DNA of 64,000 nucleotides from Flavobacterium sp. KJJ (GCF_000708595.2 NZ_JARP01000009.1:1-64000), one strand, 5' to 3'. Counted from the stretch's first letter, positions 8,982 to 17,487 are shown. Notes: a model not told the origin generated them from the sequence alone. Made by a program: numbers and translations.

Positions 8982-10001
8982 TTATTTTGAAAGAAAAAAT
9001 GCCAGTAAATCTTTTTGAACTTGTGCCGTATTTTCCTGAACCAGCCAGTGCCCAGAACCAGCAATTTTAGATTCGGTTACATTTTCGGCAACTAATTTAG
9101 AATGGTCTTTCAGGAATGCAGCCGCAAAATATTCGCCACCCATTGCAAGCAAAGGCATTTTAAGTTTCGTTTTGGCCAAAACCAAATTGTCTTTTCCGTC
9201 CTGAGGAAATGCTCCAAACCATTTAAAAGTAGATTTTGCGCCATCTTTAACAGAATAGGCTCTAATAAATTCTGCCGTTTCTTCTGCTGTAAAAGGGTCT
9301 TTTGCATGTCCTACAACCGGCCAGAAATTCGTTAAAAATTCTTTTTCTTTCCCGCTCACAATATCTCCTGAAGCCGGCCACGCAAAAAATCCAAACCACC
9401 ATGCAGAAGCCGAAACTTGCGACCAAACAGGTTCTATACCAGGAAGTAGCGCATCCATTAAAGCTACTTTTTTAACTTCACTTCCGTATTGTGCCGCGTA
9501 TGCGTAAGCCACCATAAGTCCGATATCATGTCCTGCTAAATTGATATTATTATACCCTAATTTTTTAACCAGTTCATGAATGTCTTTTGCCATGTTTTTT
9601 TTATCATATCCTCCTTCTGGCTTATCAGATTCTCCCACACCTCTCAAGTCTGGAGCGATAACCGTAAAATGTTTTGAAAGTTCCGGCAGCAGACGATTCC
9701 ACATGTACCAATTTTGTCCAAAACCATGAACCAATACAAGAGGATCACCTTTACCTCCAATTACATAGTGAATTTTAACTCCGTTTACATCTGCGTAAGC
9801 GTGTTTAAAATTTGCTGGCGGATTTGCAGGTTCAGTTTGAGGTGCTTCAGAAGATGCAACAGGTGTTGTTTCTGTTACAGGAATTTCTTCTGTTTTTTTA
9901 TTACAGGAAATTAACGTCAATAATAAAAAGCTAAACGTTATAAGCTTGGCTGTTTTACTTTTAAAGTTTAAAAAAGTCATGTTTAATAAATTCGTTTTCA
10001 T
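8982..10001 (-). CDS. lipoprotein alpha/beta hydrolase, epoxide hydrolase/dehalogenase type
   Basis: The 339-aa protein has a lipobox (LISC, Cys33) and a Pro/Thr/Glu-rich linker to about residue 65, so it is predicted to be membrane-anchored. The hydrolase domain has HGFGQNWYMW, PDLRGVGESDKP and the nucleophile elbow GHDIG. Asp159 is in the position occupied by Ser in esterases, which is typical of epoxide hydrolases and haloacetate dehalogenases. The late catalytic His is in GSGHWLVQE. A later start at residue 8 (MTFLNFKSK) would shorten the leader without affecting the lipobox. It lies 46 bp after another alpha/beta hydrolase and 32 bp before the amidohydrolase. Confidence 0.9.
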   Translation of the reverse strand: MKTNLLNMTFLNFKSKTAKLITFSFLLLTLISCNKKTEEIPVTETTPVASSEAPQTEPANPPANFKHAYADVNGVKIHYVIGGKGDPLVLVHGFGQNWYMWNRLLPELSKHFTVIAPDLRGVGESDKPEGGYDKKNMAKDIHELVKKLGYNNINLAGHDIGLMVAYAYAAQYGSEVKKVALMDALLPGIEPVWSQVSASAWWFGFFAWPASGDIVSGKEKEFLTNFWPVVGHAKDPFTAEETAEFIRAYSVKDGAKSTFKWFGAFPQDGKDNLVLAKTKLKMPLLAMGGEYFAAAFLKDHSKLVAENVTESKIAGSGHWLVQENTAQVQKDLLAFFLSK

Positions 10002-10047
10002 AATTTTAATTTTAATTGGTTACTAAATAATGGGTTATTATAATTTT

Positions 10048-10836
10048 TTATACTGGCAATTTTGAAATCCATTCTTGTATAAAGACTGCGATTTCCTGCC
10101 AGCCTGGCTGATTTAAAACAAAGTGATTTCTTTCGGGAAAAACCTTGAAATCTGTTATAGAATTTTTATGCGTATATTTTTTGTAGTTGGAATAATTGAG
10201 CGATTCGGGAATCGTGTGATCTGTTGATCCTGCAATTAATAATAATGGATTGTGGGCGGCATGAAAATCTACTTTTGCTGCTGAAGTTATTGTATCGCGT
10301 ACGATTAATTTAGATTCAGGAATAAGATAGTCACAATAGGCTTTTTCCTGCCATTCTTCGGGCATACCGTTTGTAAAGGCATACTGCCACTGGCTAAAAC
10401 TCATTAAGAAAGTTTTTTTTGCAGAAGTAAAAAAACCGAGAGGACCCCAACCTGCTTTTAAAAAGGAAAATTTAAAAGTCATAATTCCCTGAGGCGGAAC
10501 CGAATGTATAGCAATTGCAGCCGAAGCCAGATTGCGTTGTAAAAGTATTTGAGCTGTAAGTCCGCCAATAGAATGGCCGATTATAATTGGCTTTTGAGGA
10601 AGGTCTTTTGCTATGTTTTCAAAATGATCTATTAGCTGCGTTAATCGCAAACCTGCAATCTGCGGATCTGGATGACGAGAGCGCAAAACATCAACTGGAG
10701 CATCTTTATAAGGCCATGCAGGTGCAAGGGTTTTAAAACCTTTACTCTCAAAAAAGGTTTGCCATTCATCCCAGCATTTATTGCTTACAAATGCACCTGT
10801 AATAAAAAGTATTGTAGTAGGGTTTTCAGTCAGCAT
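10048..10836 (-). CDS. alpha/beta hydrolase (serine esterase type)
   Basis: This is a 262-aa cytoplasmic alpha/beta hydrolase. The nucleophile elbow is GHSIGG (Ser89), the acid is in AGSTDHTIPE (Asp206), and the catalytic His is in RNHFVLNQPGW (His238). The oxyanion segment FITGAFVSNKCWDEW is near the N-terminus. It resembles RsbQ/esterase-like enzymes; the substrate is not predictable. It is the first enzyme gene downstream of the two-component pair, across a 410-bp region holding a 7-bp repeat array and a palindrome, and probably heads the hydrolase-hydrolase-amidohydrolase transcript. Confidence 0.88.
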   Translation of the reverse strand: MLTENPTTILFITGAFVSNKCWDEWQTFFESKGFKTLAPAWPYKDAPVDVLRSRHPDPQIAGLRLTQLIDHFENIAKDLPQKPIIIGHSIGGLTAQILLQRNLASAAIAIHSVPPQGIMTFKFSFLKAGWGPLGFFTSAKKTFLMSFSQWQYAFTNGMPEEWQEKAYCDYLIPESKLIVRDTITSAAKVDFHAAHNPLLLIAGSTDHTIPESLNYSNYKKYTHKNSITDFKVFPERNHFVLNQPGWQEIAVFIQEWISKLPV

Positions 10837-10986
10837 AATACATATTTTAATGTTATGCCAAAGTATAAACGAAAACCGAACCTTTTTATTAACTATTTGA
10901 TTATCATTACTTTAATATTTAAACGATAATTTTAAACGACTGTATTTCGTCGTAAAACGAAACTAAAGCAACTTAATATCGTTTTT
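10837..10986. promoter_or_regulatory. upstream region of the hydrolase operon
   Basis: This 150-bp stretch lies between the first hydrolase start and the repeat array. It holds overlapping short inverted repeats: ACGAC and GTCGT around an 8-nt gap, and TTTCG and CGAAA around TCGTAAAA (about 10936-10963). These could be a regulator site or a small hairpin. I looked for a -24/-12 sigma-54 promoter (GG-N10-GC on the minus strand) and found no convincing one. Confidence 0.35.
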
Positions 10987-11246
10987 TGAGTTGTGAAATG
11001 TGAGTTGTGAAATGTGAGTTGTGAAATGTGAGTTGTGAAATGTGAAATGTGAGTTGTGAAATGCAATATGTAAAATTTGGAGTAAAATATAACGAAATAT
11101 ATTTCGACTAAATTTAGATTCCACAATTTATAATTCCTAACTCACATTTCACATTTCACAACTCACAACTCACAACTCACATTTCACAACTCACATTTCA
11201 CAACTCACAACTCACAACTCACACTTCACAACTTATAACTCCTAAC
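10987..11246. repeat. inverted array of 7-bp repeats, copy 2
   Basis: The left arm (10987-11063) alternates GTGAAAT and GTGAGTT units. The right arm (11137-11246) is the complementary run of ATTTCAC and AACTCAC units and ends at the regulator's stop codon. The central spacer (11064-11136) contains a perfect 14-bp palindrome, CGAAATATATTTCG (11093-11106). The structure would form a very long imperfect hairpin in RNA from either strand. The units differ somewhat from copy 1 but the period and layout are the same. Confidence 0.87.
11093..11106. promoter_or_regulatory. perfect 14-bp palindrome CGAAATATATTTCG
   Basis: This perfect dyad lies in the loop between the two arms of the heptamer array, upstream of the hydrolase operon. 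A related dyad, CGATATATCG, lies in the 16-bp palindrome at 14832-14847 upstream of the kinase gene. Shared CGA...TCG ends around an AT core suggest a common regulator; this is inference. Confidence 0.4.
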
Positions 11247-13196
11247 TCAAAAATGGCTTCTCTTTATGCCCAATTTTTGCATTCGGGAAGCAAGCGTAGT
11301 CGGCGGAAGTCCTAATATCTCTGATGCCCCGCCTGCTCCTCTGATTCTTCCGTTGCATTTTTCAAGTACATTGATAATATGCTCTCTTTCATTTTCCTGA
11401 ATAGTTTTAAAGTACCATTCATTCGTATTATTATTTATTTTGGTTTCTTCAAAAGCCGGAAGCGGAATGTGCTCAATAGTATCTGTCTTTGCCAAAAGAA
11501 TACTTCTTTCGATAAGATTCTCCAATTCACGAATATTTCCCGGCCATTGATAAGATAAAAGACTCTTTAAAGCGATTTCTGATATTTCGGTCACATTTTT
11601 CCCCGTTTTAGAACTATAAAAAGCAATAAAATGACGGGCAAGAAGTCCGATATCTTCTTTACGCTCTCGCAATGGCGGCAGCTGAATAGGAAATACATTA
11701 AGTCTATAATACAAATCAAGCCTAAAACGGCCGTCGGCAACTTCTTTTTCCAGATTGCAATTGGTAGCCGCAATAATTCGGACGTTTACTTTTATGGAAG
11801 CATTTCCTCCAACACGTTCAATTTCTTTTTCCTGAATTGCCCTAAGAAGCTTTGCCTGCATTTCTAAAGGCATATCACCAATTTCATCCAAAAATAAAGT
11901 ACCATTGTCGGCTTGTTCAAATTTACCTATTCGTCGTTCTGATGCTCCTGTAAAAGATCCTTTTTCATGTCCAAATAGTTCCGATTCAATTAAGCTTGCA
12001 GGCAGGGCAGAACAGTTTATTTTCACAAAAGGCTGATTATTTCTATTAGAAAGCTCTTTAATACTGTGGGTAATACTTTCTTTTCCTGTGCCGCTTTCTC
12101 CAGTAATTAAAACGGTTGTATCGGCTGGGGCAACTTGCAAAATATGATCGAATATCTTTAGCAGCGCCGGACTTTTTCCGACGATCGATTCAAAACCTGA
12201 TATTTTTAATTTTTTTCCTGTACCCGGATTTACAGACGACGTATTTTTTTTGTCTAATTTTTTGTCATGACTGATTAAATTTTCAATGGCATAAATTAAA
12301 GGTTCCTGAAGCCTTTCACAAAGCGTTAAATGATTTTTGTTATAATTATCAGGCCTTCTGCTGAAAAAAGACAAATACAGTCCGCCATTCTCACTGAGAG
12401 ATAAAGGAACGGGCAGCATTAAATTCGATTTCATGTTCATTGAATTTGCGATCAGCTTTTTGATCGGAGTTTTATCGCATATTTTTACAAAATCCTGATT
12501 ATTATAAAATGTGGCTTCGGTTTCTACTCTGCTTCTATCTCGTAATTCATTTATTTCAGACTCTTTTAAGGCAGTGATATTCTGTAATTCTTCAATTCCA
12601 ATTCTCTGATATTCGTGCAAACCTGTTCTCGCATATCCCAAAACTCTGCTTGATAATTTATTGTCCATATAAAAAACAGCCATTACAAGATCAAAAGAAA
12701 TAAGAGATTGCAGGGAAGTAATAATATTAAGCACCCGATCGTCCCAATTACCGCTTTTTGTTACTATTGTTTTTAATTGTTTTTGAAACAAAAGTTCTTT
12801 TCTGATAGAAGATTCAATGCCATGCTGTTGATGATATTCGGCAATTTCAATTGTTACCAATAAATCTTTTTCTCTAAAAGGTTTTACTAAAAAGCCGTAC
12901 GGATGAGTTAGTTTCGCTTTGCTGAGCACTTCTTCATTAGAATTAGCAGAGAGGTAAATAAACGGAATATTATCTTCTTTTAGTTTTTCAGCCAGATCAA
13001 TACCGGTTTCTTTTCCGGAAAGAAAAATATCCAGAAGCACCAATTCCGGTTTTTCTTGAGCAATGTAATATTTAGCATCAGGAACCGAACGTGCCATGCC
13101 AATTATAGAGTGACCGGCTTTTTTGAGCATTAACCGCAAATGATTTGCCTCAACAAACTGATCTTCAACAATGAGAATTTTTAATGGTTTTGCCAT
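11247..13196 (-). CDS. sigma-54-dependent response regulator (REC-GAF-like-AAA+-Fis HTH)
   Basis: This 649-aa protein is an NtrC-type activator that contacts sigma-54 RNA polymerase. An N-terminal receiver domain (about 6-120) has phospho-acceptor Asp56 in LVLLDIFLS. A GAF-like sensory region spans about 140-310. The AAA+ domain has Walker A GESGTGKE (366-373), the sigma-54 contact loop GSFTGA (413-418, a common variant of GAFTGA), FLDEIGDMP and RLNVFPIQLPPLRER. A Fis-type helix-turn-helix forms the C-terminus (GASEILGLPPTTLASRMQ). It starts 14 bp after the histidine kinase gene, so the two are almost certainly partners. Likely targets are the enzymes encoded downstream. Confidence 0.93.
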   Translation of the reverse strand: MAKPLKILIVEDQFVEANHLRLMLKKAGHSIIGMARSVPDAKYYIAQEKPELVLLDIFLSGKETGIDLAEKLKEDNIPFIYLSANSNEEVLSKAKLTHPYGFLVKPFREKDLLVTIEIAEYHQQHGIESSIRKELLFQKQLKTIVTKSGNWDDRVLNIITSLQSLISFDLVMAVFYMDNKLSSRVLGYARTGLHEYQRIGIEELQNITALKESEINELRDRSRVETEATFYNNQDFVKICDKTPIKKLIANSMNMKSNLMLPVPLSLSENGGLYLSFFSRRPDNYNKNHLTLCERLQEPLIYAIENLISHDKKLDKKNTSSVNPGTGKKLKISGFESIVGKSPALLKIFDHILQVAPADTTVLITGESGTGKESITHSIKELSNRNNQPFVKINCSALPASLIESELFGHEKGSFTGASERRIGKFEQADNGTLFLDEIGDMPLEMQAKLLRAIQEKEIERVGGNASIKVNVRIIAATNCNLEKEVADGRFRLDLYYRLNVFPIQLPPLRERKEDIGLLARHFIAFYSSKTGKNVTEISEIALKSLLSYQWPGNIRELENLIERSILLAKTDTIEHIPLPAFEETKINNNTNEWYFKTIQENEREHIINVLEKCNGRIRGAGGASEILGLPPTTLASRMQKLGIKRSHF

Positions 13197-13210
13197 TTTG
13201 CAGAATTAAA

Positions 13211-14749
13211 TTAATGAGAATTATTTTCGTCGAAAGTAAATTCCAGCGTTATTTTAGTACCGTCCGCATTAGTGATTAGAAACTTCCCATCAATATCTGC
13301 AGAAAGTCCATGCATTAATTTCACTCCTAATGAAGGATTGTTATAAGGGTCAAAATCATCAGGAAGTCCGATGCCGTTATCCTGAATAATTAAAGTATAA
13401 TTATGATTATCAGTTGTTTTAATCGAAATATTTATTATGCCGTTTTCATTGTTGGGAAAGGCGTATTTAATAGCATTGGTAACAGCTTCATTAAAAATTA
13501 GCCCAATAGGAATTGAATGTGATAAAGGCAGGTTAAAACTATCAATATCAAGCATAAATCGTATTTCATTTCCGATTTCGAATGAATCTTTTAAATATTC
13601 GGTTAATTCGAATATATAAGACGGCATATTAATTATCGATAAATCTTCTGATTGATATAATTTCTGATGAATCAATGACATTGAATAAATTCGGTTTTGA
13701 CTGTTGTTTATCGCCTGGATCGCTTCTTCATTTTTCAAAAATTCAGCCTGACTTGCAAGCAATCCTACTACCATGTGCAGGTTATTTTTTACTCTGTGAT
13801 GAATTTCGCGCAAAAGCCATTCTTTCTCTACCAGCATATTTTGTAGCTCCACATTTTTTTGATTGATTTCCTCCTGCTGTACTTCTAAAAGTCTGTTTGT
13901 TCTCTTTTTAAAGGTAAACCTTTTATATAATAAGCCGAGAATGATAAGCAAAAGCAACAAAAATGTTATCATAGAATTTCTTAAAAATGCCTCATTCTTA
14001 AGCCTGCTTTGCTGTAACAGGGTTTTATTTTTAAGTTTGACAATATCCATGCTTTTCTTCTCGGTCTCATAAATAATATTAAGCCTGACGGAAATAGGAT
14101 AAATATCGCTTTCTTTAAGATTGGCCGCTTTATAAAAAAATATCGCTTTTTTTAATGAATTTAGAGAGTTGTGAAAATCGGATATTGAAAAATACAATTC
14201 GCTGATTTCTCTGTAACAGTCACCGCTTCTTTTATTGTTTCCGGACTTTTCAAATAACGATGCGGCTTTAAAAATTGGCGTCAATCTTTCTTCTATTGGT
14301 GCATCAGTACGCATTTTGGCCGACCATACCATTACCCATGCCTCTCCCAAATCATCTGTTTGATTTGTTTTACTTAACATTTCTATTGCTTTTCTGGCAT
14401 TGACTTCTATCATTGAATTGTTATTTCTCAACTCTTGCACCATGGAAAGCTGTAGATAACATTTACCGGAATAAATATTAGAATGAAGTGCCTGACTTAT
14501 CTGAAGAGCTTCTTCAGCATATTGATATGCCTTTTGCAATGTTATAGGGTTACTATAAGAAGCCTCATACCAATCGCTTACTTTTAATAAAGTTTTTATC
14601 TTATCAATTCCCTGCAATTCTTTTAAGGAACTTTCGTCTTTTTTTACCTCTATCTCCGTATACAGCGGGATCTGGGCATTTATACCAAACGAATTACCTA
14701 TTATCAGCAGGATAACGATAAAGTATTCTATGCAGGCAGACGTTTTCAT
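13211..14749 (-). CDS. TPR-containing sensor histidine kinase (HisKA_2 type)
   Basis: This is a 512-aa membrane kinase. A signal-anchor or signal peptide (1-26) leads into a periplasmic region of tetratricopeptide-like helices (about 45-230), a single membrane helix (about 260-275) and a short coiled coil (about 285-310). The HisKA_2 dimerisation domain has EIHHRVKNNLH (His317/318). The ATPase domain has the N-box FNEAVTNAIKYAF, DNGIGLP and a glycine-rich lid. This PdtaS/LytS-like H-box is common in Bacteroidota kinases with TPR sensors. It is upstream of, and 14 bp from, the sigma-54 type regulator gene. A TAACTTTG -7-like element (14779-14786, minus) lies 30 bp upstream of its start. Confidence 0.92.
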   Translation of the reverse strand: MKTSACIEYFIVILLIIGNSFGINAQIPLYTEIEVKKDESSLKELQGIDKIKTLLKVSDWYEASYSNPITLQKAYQYAEEALQISQALHSNIYSGKCYLQLSMVQELRNNNSMIEVNARKAIEMLSKTNQTDDLGEAWVMVWSAKMRTDAPIEERLTPIFKAASLFEKSGNNKRSGDCYREISELYFSISDFHNSLNSLKKAIFFYKAANLKESDIYPISVRLNIIYETEKKSMDIVKLKNKTLLQQSRLKNEAFLRNSMITFLLLLLIILGLLYKRFTFKKRTNRLLEVQQEEINQKNVELQNMLVEKEWLLREIHHRVKNNLHMVVGLLASQAEFLKNEEAIQAINNSQNRIYSMSLIHQKLYQSEDLSIINMPSYIFELTEYLKDSFEIGNEIRFMLDIDSFNLPLSHSIPIGLIFNEAVTNAIKYAFPNNENGIINISIKTTDNHNYTLIIQDNGIGLPDDFDPYNNPSLGVKLMHGLSADIDGKFLITNADGTKITLEFTFDENNSH

Positions 14750-14831
14750 CTAATTATAATAAGAGTTAAATGCTCATCCAAAGTTATTCATAAATTGGAT
14801 TTTAAGACTCTTAAATTATATTTTTTAAGAC

Positions 14832-14847
14832 CAACGATATATCGTTG
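14832..14847. promoter_or_regulatory. perfect 16-bp palindrome upstream of the kinase gene
   Basis: CAACGATATATCGTTG is a perfect dyad about 83 bp upstream of the kinase start codon. It is a plausible operator, for example for autoregulation by the Fis-type regulator, and resembles the palindrome at 11093-11106. No experimental or family-specific assignment is possible. Confidence 0.4.
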
Positions 14848-14998
14848 TTTTCATTTATGCTTTCCTTTAAAGACCTGCAAAATTGGATGAGATTTTTGTT
14901 TTATCATTATTGCGGAACATTTTGGTTCAGGCTTTCCAACTTTTTTCCACAAAAAATAAAAACTTAAAGAATTTAGTAAATGTAGATTTACAGTTCTC

Positions 14999-15324
14999 TT
15001 ATGCTAAGTTCGTCATCTCAGCCTTTTTCTTTATTAAATTATGAAAAAGTAAAATTGACACCTTTCTGTAAATTCCCGCAGGAAATATTATAGTAGCTTC
15101 ACGGCTGAAACTCGAAGAGGGCAATACTAAGTTTAATTCTGTTATTTTTTCAAGTCCTATTTTTTTAAGCTTGCTCCACTGATGCGATTTATGAAGAATC
15201 AAAGACAGATTTGCAGAGAATAATGGCATCACGTCAAGCTGTTTATCCTCAAGCGAAGTCATAAAAACACACAATCAATTTCATACAATCGTATTTTTTG
15301 CATTAAATCTGATGTAGAACTAAT
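14999..15324 (-). pseudogene. truncated LysR-family regulator (effector-domain remnant)
   Basis: The readable part matches a LysR substrate-binding domain: SSTSDLMQKIRLYEIDCVF in one frame, then MTSLEDKQLDVMPLF, ANLSLILHKSHQWSK and LEKITELNLVLPSSSF in another. The two frames are joined by restoring one T in a T5 run near 15263, so a homopolymer frameshift splits even the remnant. The DNA-binding N-terminus (about 90 residues) is absent, and so is the end of the effector domain. The upstream edge abuts a truncated gene on the other strand, pointing to one deletion across a divergent promoter. Confidence 0.75.
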
Positions 15325-15507
15325 ACCATTCATGCAACCGCGACTCCTGAATTTTTAGATTTCATCAAACAACACGGAATTTCTCTAGCCGATGCAGCCA
15401 AAGGAAGACAGGATGCTTCTGACGCCCATAATCATGAAAAAACACCGCTGTTTGCAAAAAGTATTGAGAACAAAGCGCTATTTGGAAAATATAATCTACC
15501 TTTTTAA
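15313..15507 (+). pseudogene. 3' remnant of an unidentified gene
   Basis: An open frame without a start codon reads ATPEFLDFIKQHGISLADA, then AKGRQDASDAHNHEKTP, and ends FGKYNLPF before TAA (15505-15507). The composition is clearly protein-like, but the N-terminal part is missing and I do not recognise the family. It ends 11 bp before the quinone oxidoreductase gene, so it was probably the upstream gene of that operon and the target of the divergent LysR regulator. The frame begins at about the point where the LysR remnant starts on the other strand. Confidence 0.6.
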
Positions 15508-15518
15508 AAAATTAGATT

Positions 15519-16493
15519 ATGAAAGCGATTACAATCTCAAAATTTGGAGGGCCTGAAGTTTTGCAATTGGCCGAAGTTCCTGATTTAATTCCATCACAAA
15601 ATGAAGTATTAATTCAGGTAAAAGCTTCCGGCATTAACAGAAGTGACATTTTGCAGCGTCAGGGAAAGTATGCTGTTCCAAGCAGTACTTCTAATGAAAT
15701 ACCAGGGCTGGAAGTATCTGGAATTATAGTTGACTGTGGTCCGGAAGTTACGCAATGGAAAAAAGGTGATCACGTTTGCGCCTTACTTCCCGGAGGAGGC
15801 TATGCAGCATATGTTACTGTAAAAGAAGGACAATGTTTACCTATTCCTAAAGGTTTAAATTTTATAGAGGCAGCCAGTTTGCCTGAAACAGTATTTACAG
15901 TTTGGTCTAATATTTTTGAACGAGCAAAATTAAAACCAGACGAAACTTTATTAGTTCACGGAGGCAGCAGCGGTATCGGAATCACAGCTATTCAGATTGC
16001 TCATGCTTTTGGTTCAAAGGTTATAACAACAGTTGGCACAGATGAAAAAGCACAATACTGCTACGAATTAGGCGCTGATCTTTGCATAAATTATAAAACA
16101 GAAGACTTTGAAGAAATCTTAAAAACCAAAGGTGTAGATGTTATTCTTGATATGATAGCGGGAAACTATTTTAAAAAGAATCTTACTGTTTTAAACGAAG
16201 AAGGAAGGCTTATTCATATCAATGCCCAAAATGGTAAAAACGTGGAGCTTGATATCTGGCAGTTAATGCTAAAAAGAATCACGATCTCCGGAAGTACGCT
16301 GCGTTCAAGAAATTACGAATACAAAAAGCGATTAGCCGAAGAAGTATTTAAAAATGTCTGGCCATTAATTGAAAATGGGAAATTCAGACCAGTTATTTAC
16401 AAAACTTTTTCGTATCGCGATGCTGTAAGCGCTCACGAATGTATGGAAAATGGCAACCATATTGGAAAAATAATACTCGACTGGAAATCATGA
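15519..16493 (+). CDS. NAD(P)H-quinone oxidoreductase, PIG3-like MDR family
   Basis: The 324-aa protein belongs to the zinc-free medium-chain dehydrogenase/reductase branch of quinone oxidoreductases (PIG3/TP53I3-like). It starts MKAITISKFGGPEVLQLAEV. The N-terminal GroES-like domain contains ASGINRSDILQRQGKY. The Rossmann NADPH site is VHGGSSGIGITAIQIA (about 147-162), and GSTLRSRNYEYK follows. No structural zinc-binding Cys cluster is visible. These enzymes reduce quinones or enones. Its upstream promoter has probably been lost with the adjacent deletion, so its present expression is uncertain. Confidence 0.92.
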   Translation: MKAITISKFGGPEVLQLAEVPDLIPSQNEVLIQVKASGINRSDILQRQGKYAVPSSTSNEIPGLEVSGIIVDCGPEVTQWKKGDHVCALLPGGGYAAYVTVKEGQCLPIPKGLNFIEAASLPETVFTVWSNIFERAKLKPDETLLVHGGSSGIGITAIQIAHAFGSKVITTVGTDEKAQYCYELGADLCINYKTEDFEEILKTKGVDVILDMIAGNYFKKNLTVLNEEGRLIHINAQNGKNVELDIWQLMLKRITISGSTLRSRNYEYKKRLAEEVFKNVWPLIENGKFRPVIYKTFSYRDAVSAHECMENGNHIGKIILDWKS

Positions 16494-16754
16494 AAGTTTT
16501 TTTGTATTGTAAGTATTACCACATTGGATTAGTTTTTAAAATTTGCTGGTGTATTTTACAGTTTTCTGAATGCGCTCCTTTAAAATAAGCTATGCTTATT
16601 AGAAAGTCGTTTACGATCTTACCGCCTGTAAACTTGAAAGTAATCCAATAAAATAAAGGTTAGCTATGCATTTACTCCTAGTTCACTATAAATTTATTGT
16701 TTTTTGTGCCATCCTGAAATCCAAGTTTAAACCTAAATATTTATCATCTTTATT

Positions 16755-17249
16755 TTATAAAAAAGAAGTACCAAAGCGCTCAAAATGGCAAGTATATCCA
16801 TTTGGATGTTTGATAAGATAATCTTGATGATATTCTTCAGCTGGCCAAAATTTAATAAAAGGTTCCAGCGTTGTGACTACATTACCGTTCCATTTACCCG
16901 ATTGATCAACGATTTTAATTACTTCATCAGCAATTTGCTTTTCTTCTTCATTTTGAATGAATATTGCAGATCTGTAACTTGAGCCTCTGTCATTTCCCTG
17001 TCTGTCAACAGTCGTTGGATCATGCATTCTGAAAAAGTAATCTAACAGTTCTTTAAAAGAAGTTTGATTAGCATCATACGTAATTTCGATTCCTTCAGCA
17101 TGTCCCGGGTGGTTTTCATAAGTTGGATTTTCATTATCCCCGCCAATGTAACCTACCTGAGTATCTTTTACGCCTGGACGTACACGAAACAGTTCTTCCA
17201 TTCCCCAAAAACATCCACCGGCTATATACGCTTTTTTTAAACTTTCCAT
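16755..17249 (-). CDS. msrA: peptide methionine-S-sulfoxide reductase MsrA
   Basis: This 164-aa enzyme repairs methionine-S-sulfoxide in proteins. The catalytic motif GGCFWGMEELFR sits at the N-terminus (nucleophile Cys13). Family signatures GYIGGDNENPTYE, HAEGIEITYD and DYFFRMHDPT follow, with the C-terminal EYHQDYLIKHPNGYTCH. The Cys in YTCHFE near the C-terminus may be the resolving cysteine. There is no signal peptide, so it is cytoplasmic. It stands alone between non-coding stretches of about 260 bp on each side. Confidence 0.96.
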   Translation of the reverse strand: MESLKKAYIAGGCFWGMEELFRVRPGVKDTQVGYIGGDNENPTYENHPGHAEGIEITYDANQTSFKELLDYFFRMHDPTTVDRQGNDRGSSYRSAIFIQNEEEKQIADEVIKIVDQSGKWNGNVVTTLEPFIKFWPAEEYHQDYLIKHPNGYTCHFERFGTSFL

Positions 17250-17449
17250 AATAAGAATTAATTTTTAAATCAATATTGTTCAATCAGTAAACATTTTAGT
17301 TATTCACCTAAAATTGAAAATTTCGATTAATAACATATTTACTAAGATACGTATTCTCCAGAAAAGAAAGCAGAATTTAAGTTATAATTTCTCTTCAAAA
17401 ACTAAAACGTCCTAAATTATTTGGTAAGTTGCTTTGAAGAATTTACAAT

Positions 17450-17487
17450 AAAAAAATCCAAACCCCAATATTAAATTGGAATTTGGA
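17450..17487 (-). terminator. rho-independent terminator of the SIMPL gene
   Basis: On the minus strand a hairpin with TCCAAA/TTTGGA outer pairing and CCAAT/ATTGG inner pairing (17457-17487) is followed by seven T (17450-17456). It lies about 30 bp after the SIMPL gene's stop codon. Confidence 0.7.

Noticed and set aside
10837..10870. Sigma-54 promoter candidate (TTTGGCAT upstream of the first hydrolase gene)
   Set aside because: The -24-like TGGCAT is followed by AACATTAAAA, with no GC at the -12 position, and it would start transcription at the initiation codon.
6958..11246. Possible CRISPR arrays
   Set aside because: The repeats are 7-8 bp, contiguous and without unique spacers, and face their own complements; there are no cas genes.
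16488..16590. Small frame overlapping the quinone oxidoreductase stop (MKVFLYCKYYHIG...)
   Set aside because: It is about 33 codons with atypical composition and no family; the ATGA overlap is likely chance.
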